NCBI RefSeq assembly: GCF_016801865.2
Contig: NC_068937.1
Span: 128,378,117 to 128,442,116 of the forward strand
Direction: 5' to 3'
DNA from: Culex pipiens pallens
Lineage: Eukaryota; Arthropoda; Insecta; Diptera; Culicidae
DNA: 64,000 nt
Numbering within the stretch: position 1 is the stretch's first letter; every line of letters starts with the position of its first letter. Positions 36,801 through 48,800 of the stretch are shown here, piece after piece. Position numbers and translations under genes: made by a program. The notes below the pieces were generated by a model. That model ran no database searches and had not been told where the DNA came from. It saw only the letters and a program-made list of their open reading frames with translations.

Positions 36801-39800
36801 GATGGAACCGGTGCTGCATTTACGTCGGCTCCCTTGTCCAACAGGACGCGACCCACTTCGATGTAACCACCGGAGGCGGCCTCCATCAGCGGAGTGAGCC
36901 CCGTTTTGGCCCGATGTTCGACGTTCGCCTTACGATCCAGCAGCAACGAGACCACCTCGTGACGACCTTGGAAGCAGGCCAACGTGAGGGCGGTATTTCG
37001 GTTCGTTTCGATCTGGGCGTTGATGTCGGAACCCATGTCGAGCAGGAGTTTGACGGCGGCCGTGTGGCCATTCATGGCCGCGAGCATGAGAGGTGAAATG
37101 CCGAGCTTGCTGCCCGTTCGGGAGTTGATTTCAGCGCCATGACTCAGCAGAAGCTTGATGATGTTCACGTAACCTCCGCTGGCGGCCAAGCTGAGTGGCG
37201 TGTAGTCGGACACGTTACGGTGTTCACGGTTGGCGTTCATGTTCAGCAGCAACTCCACCACTTCGTACCGTCCACCGGAACAAGCCAGCGACAGTGGAGT
37301 GTCCTTGGTGCGTTCGGATTGGGCCTCCATTTCCGCCCCATGTCGGAGCAGCGTTTCGACGACCTTCTCGTGACCTGCGGTCGCCGCCAAGATCAACGGC
37401 GTGAAGCCCTTCTTGTCCTTGTGTTCGATGTTGGCACCGCGACTGATGAGCAACTCGACCAGTTCTTCGTGACCACCGGCACAGGCCAGCGTCAACGCGG
37501 TATCGTGGTTGGAATCGGTCTCCGAGTCCACGTCAATTTGACGCTCCTGGACGACGTTTCCAGCCGGGTATTGAATGGGTGCCGGAGCGGGACTAGCCTC
37601 AAACTGGTATCCTCCGGGGACGGCGGCCGCTGCGGCAGCACTTTGTTGACCTGCCGGCGCCTGTCGTACTCCGGCCAGCCGGTTCTTCTCCTTGCGTGAC
37701 TTGTCACTCTTTTTGGCTACCTTCGTGGGCATTCCGGACGCGTCAACCGGAATCAACGCCGGCGGACCTCCCGTTTGGGGCTGCTGCGTTTGGGTGGCCA
37801 CCTGGACCTGCGCGTGCTGCGTACAATGAGCTGCCTGGGCCTGGGCATGCAATTGCTGCAACTGTTGCGCCGATTGGGCCTGCTGTTGTTGGGCCAACAG
37901 CATCGAACTGGGATGAACAATGTTTGACGACTGGAACTGCTGCTGCTGCTGTTGTTGCTGTTGCTGCTGCTGGGCGACCTGCTGTTGCAACTGGGCCTGT
38001 TGCAAAGCGGCTGCCTGCTGCACCGTCGGAACCAGCTGGTCACCCACGGCTCCGGATTGGTCAGCCTGTTGTTGGGCTGTTGGCAGTTGAAAGAGCAAAT
38101 GCACCTGCTGAGAGGCCTTGTCCGCGTCCACGTTGAACACAAACTTGGGCTGCTGCTGTTGGCTTCCGTCCGCAGCCGTTACCTGGCCAGCTGCGCCGGG
38201 TGCGTGGTGAAGCACCGTCGCTCCGGATGCGGTCGTGGTGGCCTGGAAGGAGGACAAATCATTAGTGAGAAATTTTCCTTTTTTTTTTGTAAAGCGAGTA
38301 ACGCACCTGCAGCTGACTCAGCAGCTGAAGCTGGTCCAGCGAGATCTGCTGGTTCGGGTCGAACGTCATCAGCTGGCCGGCCTGTCCGGCTGCGGCTGCC
38401 GCAGCCGCCGCGGCCGCTGCCTGCCGAAAGCCGCACTGCTCGGCGTCCGCCAGGTTCAGGTTCCCGACAGCGTCGTCCTCGATCGGCGACGACGTTCCGG
38501 ACGTCACCAGCTGGTTCTGGTTGCCGGCCCAGCGCGTCTTGCAGAACGAGTTCATGCCGATCAGGTTCGCGTACGCGTCAATGTCCTGACAGCTGAGGTT
38601 GGCCGCCATTTCCTGAGGATTCAATGAAGTCGATATAAGATTATGCAAGAAGCTCAAAGCGTTGACTGGCTTACCTGCAGCGCGACCGGGATGTCGGTGC
38701 AGCCGTTGAGCGCGTGGATGACCTCGTCGATGCACTCGACCCACTCGTAGTTGTAGATGGTTTCTCGGGAGCCATCGGCCGCCACCACCGAACCGTCCTC
38801 CGGGTTGAACGTCTCGAGTGACTCGTCCAGCGTGGGGTAGATTCCACCGACGCACTCCGACATGGTTTCGTTCTCCGAGTCGTCGATGTTGAACATCTGC
38901 AGATGCTCGTCCGAGCCGTCCTCCATGTACTGGTGGTGATGGTGGTGGTGGTCCGCATCGCCGATTTTGATTTGCTGAAAAAAAAAAGATAAATTTTATT
39001 TTCAAGCGTTTCCCAAACACGGACGTCAAAGTCAAGGTACCCCTTCGAGAAACTAAGCAAAGTCGAAGCGTTAAGTGATCAGTGCAAATAAGGTAAGTCA
39101 GTGAAAATTAGTGAGAGTGTCTTGTGAAAAGTTCCAGTCTGTCAAACATCTGTCAATCTGTCAATTTGGTGAAACTATTTCCTGGAAGTCAGTACAGGAA
39201 ATGGATCTCATCACTGTCAATTCTGTCAAGTTTGGGAGCCAGTCAACACGGCTGTTAGTATTCAAGAATAACTTACATTGCTGCCAGCCTTGTGCTGAAT
39301 GATGTTGGACACGTGCTGGTGCACCTGGACAAACTCGGGCGTGGGCAGCAGGTCCGACCGGAAGTCGTGCATGACCTCGCAGAAGATTCGCGACAGGTCG
39401 GCCAGTTCGGCGTCTGTAAAGTCAACAACAAAAAGAGCGAAAATGTTAGTTTCGCCTGTCAAGTGGCGCCGGGCTCGCGGCGACAAAGCACACGTGAGTC
39501 CTCACTGTTGGGCAGTCCTTTACCACTGGGCGGTGGCGACGACGGTCCGTCCGGGTTGGTGGCCGAGCAGCTGAGCGGCGGCGTATCCGGCGGGGACTTG
39601 GGCGGGTCCACCATGAACCTTTGCGCGATCCGCTGCAGGACCTTCTGGTTGCAGAGCGTGTTCAGCGCGAGCTGGTTGAGTTGGTTCTCGTGTTCGGAAC
39701 TGGTGCTGCTGCTATTTCCGCCAGCCGTGGCCGCCGTTACAGCTGCTCCAACCGGTATTGCCGGACCGCTGCTGTTGTTGCTACTGGTCGTAGTCGTGGT

Positions 39801-42800
39801 GCTACCTCCGCCTCCGCCACTCGAGCTCGAGCTTGAGCTGCTACTGGCCGAGCTGCTGCTTCCGGCACTACTTCCCGAGCTTCCTCCACTGCTACTTCCG
39901 CCGGAAACGCTGCTGCTCTGGCTACTCGCAGCACTGCTCGTGGCCGTGCTGGTCGCAGTCGTGGCCGCTGGCGAGGATGCAGAACCACCGATTCCACCGG
40001 CCAGCTCGAGCGATTGTGCGTCCAGCTGACTGATTAGGTTGTTCGTAGTCTGGATGACGTTCGCCGGCACCGACGTGATGACCGTCGGCGGGTTGGACGA
40101 GGACGACGTAGGAACCATATTGTTTGCCGCTGCAGCTACAGTCGACTTGGGCGCCGCGACCGTGAAACTGTTGCCAGTGGTGTTGTTGGAGGTGTTGCCG
40201 ACTCGATTCCCGCCCGCCAGGCTCAGATTCGAGAGCGACTGCTGCAGGACCTGCACGTTCTGTTCGGACGTTGGAATCACAGACTGGAAGACAAAAACAC
40301 CAAAATCAGGAACCAAACTCAACCAACCAAGACCACCAAAACCTACCAAGTTGTTGTAAATTGACACCATTTGATTCTGCTGGAGCACGTTGCCTTGGCT
40401 GGGCCAAACTGGCTGCTGCTGCTGTTGCTGTTGTTGGTTTGCCGCAGCTGCCGCGGCCGCCGCAGCCGCCGCCGCTGCTGCTGCAGTCTTCCGGTTGTTC
40501 TTGGCGTCCTTCTTCGAGACGGGCTTCACCTTGGGCCGATCGCTGATGGCCGTGCTTTGGGACACCTCGGAGGGACCGGTCAGCACCGACGTCGGAGCGG
40601 GGGCGGCGACCGCCATCGTTGGCTGGGCAGTTGGCAATGATGTAGCTAGGACGAGTCCACCGTCGGACGGTTTTCCTCCTGGTTCAGAAGGAGAAAGGAA
40701 GAAGCGGTCATTAGAAGGTGATCAACGTTATCAACCCTGATTATTGTTTATTTAGATAACAAAAAATAATTTTTAAATTAGTAAAAATAATTTGTACAGT
40801 TTTTTCAAACATCGGAATTTTAAAACGGTTGATTTTTTTTTTAATTTTGATTTCAGAATATTTGGATTTATTTTTTATTTGAATTTCTTATTTAAATGAA
40901 AACTTAGGGTACCTAATTTAAGAATTTTTGGAATTCAGATTTCAAGATTTTATGAATAAAAAAAAGTTAAATAATAGTAGTTTATGCAACAAGTTGCAAA
41001 AAGAGGATTTTTTCAGCACGAGTCGTAAATTTATCCAACGAGGTTCACCGAGTTGGATAAATACGACGAGTGCTGAAAAAATCAAGTTTTGCAACGAGTT
41101 CCATACAACATTTTTTGCAATTCCGAAAAACACCCATTGAGTGAAATTTTAAGTAAAATTTTCAACTTTTCAGCATTTATTTTGAAAAGTGTTGCTATTC
41201 GATTCTGTTATTTTTGGTACAGAAAGGTAGGCTATTTCGTCGTTCAAGAATGACAGGAAAAGTAAGTAGTTTCACGACGGAATTGCAAAAAAATATATTT
41301 AAGAATTTAGGAACATTGAGCTTTAGTTTAAGAAATTTAAGAAATCAAAAATTAAAGAACTATAAAATTTAAGAATTAAAGAATCTATGAATATTAAAAT
41401 TTAAGAAATCAAGAATTTTAAACTTAATGATTTTAAGAATCAATAAATGAAAGAACTGTTTTTTTAATTCGAAATCTTGAAATTTAGTTTTAAGAAATTC
41501 AAAAAGGAAAATTTGAAGAATTGCAAATTTAAATGGTTTAATTTCAGGCTAAAGAATTTGGAATATTTCTATCCATCAAACTTTAGTATTTATGTAACTT
41601 AAACATTATCGAATTTCTTATTCGGTAATTCGGTAATTTCGGAATTATCGAATTTCTTATTTCAATAAAAACTTACAATTTATGATGAAATATTAATTAT
41701 CAAATTTAAGGGTAAACTTAAGAATTTCTGAAGTTAAGAAATTAAAATCATAGAACTAATGAATTCAAATAATTCAGTACTTCAGCGTTTTAGAATTTAG
41801 GAATCATAAAAAACAATATAACAGTTTAAAACATTTTGAAATTCAGATTTGAAGTTTTCAGGAATTAAAAAGCGAGCAATAGAAAAAAATCTTTGAAAAA
41901 TATTAAAATTTAATAGTTCTATAATTTAGTAATTTAATAAATCAAGAATTCAAGAGTTGAAGAGCTACAAAAATTAAGAATATAAGAACCTATGAAATAG
42001 GTAAATGGTTGGTTTGATGTTGGGAGGTTGGAGGAGGTGTAATGATTGGATTGTTATGTTGGGGTGTTGTTTAATTGAAATAATAAGTTTGTTTTTGTGG
42101 AGTTGTAGTGAATTGTAGGGTGGATATGATTTTTTTATTTGTTAGTAATAGGTTTTGGGGTATAAGGGATGGATGAATGATAGGTAGTGGGGTGGAAGGT
42201 TTGGGGTTTGTTTGGGAATATTTTTGTTTGAAGGATAGTTGTGATTGAATAGTGTAGTTTGTGTGGTATTTGGTATAATTAGTGATTTGAAGTGTTTAAT
42301 TTGGGTTGTTGGTAGGATATGTTAAATATTTTATATTATGATAGTAAGTTGATTGTTGGGGTAGGTAGGATGGGGGATGTTGTTGTTTTTTTTGGTTTTT
42401 TTTTTATGTTGTAGGTGTGTTAATAACTTGGATTGAGTGTTATTTAAATATGTTATTAATATTGTGATGAAAGTATTTATGAAAGTCATGATTTGGATTG
42501 GTTTTTGGTGTTGTTATTTTGATATGATGAGATATTGGTTTTTTTGGGGGTGATTGGATTTGTTTTGGTTGGGTTGTTGATTTGGTTGGTGTGTATAAGT
42601 TGTGGTTGTGTTGGAAGATTGGTGGGTGTGGAAGTTGTGGGGGAGTGTTGTGGGGGTGTATGGGGGGGGGGTAGGAGGGGGGTGGGGGTTTGTGCTGTGG
42701 GGAAGTTTGTGTGGGGTTTGAGAGGTGGGGGTGGGTGGTGGAGGTTGTGGGGTTGGGGTTGGAGTGTTTGGAGGGGGGGGTGGTGTGTGTGGGATGGGGT

Positions 42801-45800
42801 GGGTGGGGGGTGGGGGGTGGGTTTGGAGTGGGGGTTGTGTGGTGGTGGGGGGGTAAAGGGTGGTGGGTGAGGAGTGGAGGGGTTTTGTTGGTGTGGGTAG
42901 GTGTGAAGGGGTGGGGGTTGTGGGGGGTGGGTTGGTGATGTTGTTGTTTGGGGGGTGGTTGGAGTGTTGGTGTTGTTGGTGTTGTGGGGGGTGGGGTTGG
43001 GGGTGGGTTTGTGGTTGGATAGTTTTGGTTTTTTGGTGTTTGTGTAGATGTTAGGGAGGTGGGGTGTGGGGGGTGTTGGGGTTATTGGGGGGGTTGAGTT
43101 TGTGTAGTTTTAAGTGTTTTTTTTTTTTGATTGAGGGCGGTGTTGTGGGGGGGGGGGGGGTTTGGGGAGTTGAGTTTGTTACGTTTAGTTGGGGTGATAA
43201 GTGGCGTGGGTGGGGGGGGTGGGGGGCGGTATTGGGGGGGGGGGCGTGTGGGGGGGTTGTGGGGGGGGGTTGGAGTGTTAGTAGGACTTGAATCGTGTGA
43301 AGTTGTACTGGGGTGCGGGGGGGGTTTGTGGGTTTTGGGGGTGGGGGGGGACAGGGTTGTGGTTTGGAAATTTGGCTATTGTCTAAATGTAGGGAGGATA
43401 TTGTCACAAGCGGCACATGTGCAGGGATGGCGTGCATGTGCTGCTGCTGCTGATGACCAACACCGATCGTCGACATTGGCCCGAGCAGAGGCGGCGCTCC
43501 GTTCGGGGTGGTGGTGAAACTGGCCCCGGCGGTGCCACAAATTAGTCCTGCAGCGTGGACAGCAAACGATAACAGAGGGAGATATTGAGAAGAGACCAAA
43601 TGGTTGAGGATAAGCTTGGAAAAGGGAGCGACAACGGGCAGACACTTACCTTGAGCTGGCGTCGTAATATCGATGTAGGTTCCCGTGGGCGGTAACAGCG
43701 TCGGCGGCGGACCGTTCGAATCACAAATAAACTGGATGTTGGCCTTCTGCTGCGAAGAAAAAAAGAAGAAGCAATTAGATGCAAGTTCGACCTCAACGTT
43801 CCCTCCAAACTCACCTTCTGGTACATTTCCTGCATCTGCTTCTGGTACTGCGCCTCGTAGTTGGATCGCATAACCCGCTGTTGCTGTCCACCGTTGTCCT
43901 CGCCGATGGGCTCGCTGCGCACTTGCTGCGCTTCCGAACTGGTTAGATTCGGCTCGAACGGCGACAGTTGCTGCTGATTCTGTTGGGCTTGCGCTACGGC
44001 CGTCGCAGCCGGTTGTTGCTTTTTACGCAGCAGACTTCGCTGTTTGTTGCCAATTCCGGCGGCGGCAGCTGCTTGTTGTTGCTGCTGTTGCTGGAGAATG
44101 GCGGCGTTGTTGGCGATGACCTGCTGTTGTTGTTGCTGGGCAGCGACCAAGTGGGTTGGGATTTGCTGGGAAAGGACTTGTTGCTGTTGTTGTTGTTGCT
44201 GGTTGGTGTTGTTGTTGTTGGTGTTGCCGGGCGCTCGGGACAGGCCGTGGGCGAGACCGTCCTTGAAGCCCTGCATCTGGATCAGTCGCATCTGGGCGAG
44301 TATTGAGGGGTCGGCCGACGCGATGTTGCCATCGAGGAACACATTCGGGTTGGCGGCGGCCAGCATTTGGTTGTTGGCGAGCAATTGTTGTTGTTGTTGC
44401 TGCTGTTGCTGGTCGAGTACGCCACCATCCTTGGCAGAGGGGTGTTGTTGGAACATTTGCTTGTTGGAGACTCGATTCAATTCCGGGACTTCGTGAAGGC
44501 CGGGTGGTGCGGCAAGCAGTTGTTGTTGCTGCTGCTGCTGTTGCTGGTTTTGGGTGATGATGAGCTGCTGCTGTTGTTGTTGTTGTTGGGCAGCGGCGGC
44601 CGCGGCTGCAGCTGCGGCAGCTTGTTGTTGTTGGAGTTGCTGCTGCGCTTGCTGGAGCTGGATCTGACCGTTGTTCAGGAGGTTCTGCTGGGCGGCCGTG
44701 TTGGCACTGATCAACGAGTGCGGGAAATCGAGCAGAAGCTGGACGACGCCAATGTGGCCACCCTTGGCCGCCTCAATCAGCATCGTGCTGTTGTCCTTGA
44801 GCTTGTGGAACGGATCGGCACCGTTCTTCAGCAGGAGTTCCACGATGTTCTGATGGCCACCGGCACAGGCCAGCGATAGCGGGGTGTGGTCATTGTTGGT
44901 CGTGTGACGATTCACGTCGGCGCCCTTCTCGATGAGGAACTTGACGATGCACCAGTGACCGGCGCGGCACGCCTTCATCAGCGGAGTTCGGCCTCCTTCC
45001 GACTCGTGCTCCAACTCCGCACCGTAGTACAGCAGAATGTCCGCCACCTCGGTGTGACCGTTCTCGCACGCGTACGTCAGCGCCGTATCACCGGTTTGGG
45101 TTTGCGCGTGGACATCGGCCCGATTCTCCAACAGGAACCGCACCAGATCGATGTGACCCTCCTGGGCGGCCTCCATCAGCGGCGTGGACGCACCCAGCTC
45201 GATGTCGGCACCGTGCTTGATCAGGTAGTCCGCGACCTCGACGAAGCCGCCGCAGCAGGCCAGCGTCAGGGCCGTCTCCTGCGTTTCCTCGGTTTGGGCG
45301 TTAATATTTGCACCTGCGAAAATTAGAAAGATTTTTTTTAAATTTTAACTAAATTTAACACATTTCAAGAATCTTAAAAATATTTGTTAAAGTTAGCAAA
45401 AAGAACAGGAGTTATTAACCTCTCTTCGAGATGAGAAAAGTAGCAAGTGTTTCAACCTTCCGGTACATTCTCAACAGTTGGATCAACATATTGCGAATTG
45501 AAACAATACCTTCTAACTGACTTCTCACTAAGTGCATTTATCCAGCAGTTACTCAACCTCATAATAATCGTACTATATGCAACAAGATTGTTTTCAGAAT
45601 GTGCAACAAAACGTCGAAAGACATAAGGTCGAATGGACCAAATGGCGGCCAAAAGGTCGAATGGAAAAAAAGGTCGAATGTAGAAAACGTGACACAAAAT
45701 TCTGTAATATTTTCCTACATTTCTTAATACAGAATACATATTATTTAATCCTCTAACGACCACGACTGCGTTTTTTTTTTATTTTTCACTTCAAATTGAA

Positions 45801-48800
45801 ATTTATCGAATGCTTTCGAATAAAATTTACTCATTCTTACTGCACAGTGTTCCTTAGGATGTTTACTGCCTCCAATTCAAATTGCATCCAATTCAGTCAA
45901 TTCTGTAAAAAATGTCAATGAAAACTGTAAAAAATCTCGATTTTGCTCTTGGCAGAAAGGAGTAAACATGTGCATAAATAGTCAGACAACTAAAATGGTT
46001 TTGTAAATTTTTTTTTTTTAGAAACAAATCTGTATTTTTTGTGAGTTTTTCCATTCTTTCAATAATGCGCAGTTCTTTGAATAAATAGCACAACTTTTCT
46101 TTATTATTTTTTTTTTTTTTGTAATGAGTTATCCCACTCTTTCAAAGATAAGCAGTTCTTTAAAAAAAAAAGTTTGGCCTCTAAAAATATTCTTGATGGC
46201 TGTAAGTTGTCTCTTTTTTCAAACACAAGCAGTTCTTGAACTTTTCAAATAAAGCTCGTTGACCCACCTTCATGTAAACCTATTAGGGTGATAAGAAAAA
46301 TTGAAAATTTTGTAAAATCTCAAGAGATACCCCCTGGCTCGATTCTTTCGGCAATAATAAGTAACTGTGCCAATTTTGAGCCAAATCGGTTAATGTTAAA
46401 GGGTCGCTTTTTATCGTTAAGGTTAATATGGGGGAAATCGCGAAAATATATGGGGAAAAACATCGCTTCAGGATATTGGCAGCAGGTGGCGCTCGGATCG
46501 TTTTGCACCCTTCGGCAAAGTTATAGGAAATTCAATTTCCTACAAGAATCTGACACCTGGACAATTTTGGGCAAGACCAGAAAAATACTGAAACGATTTT
46601 TTTCCCCACACATTGTTGCGATTTTTCCATATAAACTTCAACGATTAAAAGCGACTCCTAAACCTTAACCGATTTGGCTCAAATTTGTCACAGATACTTA
46701 TTTTTGCCTAAGGAATCGATTCTTTTATTGTCTCCCTAAAACCTATCGACTCAGAATCGAAAACTGAAAAAATGTATGTCTGTGTGTTTCCAAAATTGTC
46801 ACTCAGTTTTCTCAGTGCACTTGGCTAAGCCGATTTAGACCAAACCGGTCGCATTTGACTCAGTGTATGGTCCCATCGATCGAGTTTCAACAAAATTTAA
46901 GTTTTGATAAGTAGATCATATAACTGTGTTTTCTCATTTATCCGGATGTTAGATAAATGACCTGAAGTCGTACCAAATATCACCATGTTATATATCGTTG
47001 GATAGGTAATCAAAAGACCTTTCCAAATAATCAAAAAAAAAATTAAGATCTGGCAACCCTGTCTCAAGATAGGACCACTTAAGTGATATTTATATAATTT
47101 TAAGAGGTCGGATCACACTTGTATTTATGTAGACTTTGTCCGGATCCGTCATTAGACCCATCGTTGGTTAGGTAATTAAAAGAAAATTCCAATGAGTCAA
47201 AAATATTGAAGATCTGGCAACCCTGTCACAAGTTATGATCACTTGAGTGATATTTATGTTCTTTTTCGAAGCCGGATCTCACGTATCGGTATCAATCATC
47301 CGACCCATCGTTGGTTAGGTAATCGAAAGACCTTTAAAACTAATCTTAAATTGTTAAGATCTCTGAGAATCTTCTAGTAGAAGTAAGGCCAACCAACCAA
47401 CATAGGTGGATTAAGTTAGTTTTTCTTTTTATAAAAGCAACCTCTTCTTAATTGTCGTAATGTTTTTTTTTTCATTCCAAAAAAAACAACCTTTTCTTGA
47501 TTGTCAAAAAATTTGGTTATTTTTTTTCATTCTTTCAAACATGACCAGTTCTTTAAAAAGCCGTACTGCTATTATTTAAAAAAAAAATTAAGCCCCTCTT
47601 TGAAAATATCTCCAAAAATTGAGGAGACCGATTTTTTTCAGAGAAATTAATGCTCAGCTTAAGCTTTTTTTATGTTGACAAAAAAATTCGACTTTTTAGC
47701 ATTCGACGTTTTGTCCTTATATCTTTCGAACTTTTTTTTCATACTTTAATTTTTTCACGTGAAATTTTCCGAGGATTCCGAATATGACAAAATTGAGACC
47801 AAAAAGTGCCGCTATGGCGGCCTACAGGGCAAAAACCAACGTTGTAAAATGTTTGTTGTAGAAAAATCGAAAAACTATGAGAAAAACTGCGATTGGCCAA
47901 AAAGTTAATACCGTAGGCTTATAGTCCATGAAATTACCTATCTTTTGACCTATGGGAGTATGGGTGTTGGAGGCTGTTGCAAAAAGATATTAAGGTTTTA
48001 AAAAAATCAATTTTTAACAGTAATTTGCAAAAGCTAAGAGAAAAAGTCAAACCAATCCTGGATGTCTATGGCACATTTTAAAGTGCTTCAAAAGACCTTT
48101 CGAATGCATCTAAGAGAGTTGGAATTGATGAAGTTTTACGGAAATGCGAGCAATTTTAAGATTTTTTATGTTTTTTCGACCTCAAACTTCAAAGCCCTTT
48201 TTACCCCACTTCTCTTTGTCGTAGAGGGCTCATATTTGGCATGAGTTCATCTCATGTATAGACAAACAAACGCTGAAAGTTTCATCCAAATCGGAGCACC
48301 TCGATACGACCTGTTACACATTGGTGAAAAACTCGCTCTTAAGAGTTGTTTTTTGCTTTTTATGAAATATACAAAAATCATCAAAAAAATACAAGAAAAG
48401 GGGATTAAGAAGGTAAGCGCATATGCTCCACGTTTTAAAGGGGATAAGGGAAATTCTCCACGGTATCCCCAAGTAAATTTAGTATAGAGTTGGATAAATT
48501 TTGAGAGCTCCTCACCTTGTTGTAATAGTAACGCCACCATCTCCTCGTGTCCCTCGCGGGCCGCCTCCATCAGCGGCGTGTACCCCTCGTCGTTGACCTC
48601 CTCGATGTTGGCGCCGCGCTCGATCAGCAGCATCGCCAGGTCGACGTGGCCACCGCACGCGGCCAGCGTCAGCGGCGACTCGAACGAATCGGTCGGCATG
48701 TTGACCTGGGCGCCGGAATCGAGCAGGAGCCGCGCCACCTCGACGTGGCCGTCCATCGACGCCTCCATCAGGGCCGTGTGCATCTCGTCGGTTTTGTGCT

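Larger units (their letters stand above)
45314..48515 (-). other. mask intron with several mobile-element remnants
   Basis: Holds words AAGGTCGAATGG near 45620-45680 and the matching GACGTTTTGTCCTTATATC near 47704 (possible ends of one element); a hairpin element at 46338-46720; tandem CATCGTTGG...CTGGCAACCCTGTC repeats (about 46990-47340); and half of a large palindromic element at 47757-48342. No exon seen. Confidence 0.55.

Noticed and set aside
42535..43599. Coding frames in the G/T-rich stretch, including a Pro-rich minus-strand tail
   Set aside because: They are translations of C-free, probably corrupted sequence; only the part above about 43385 is credible as mask exon.
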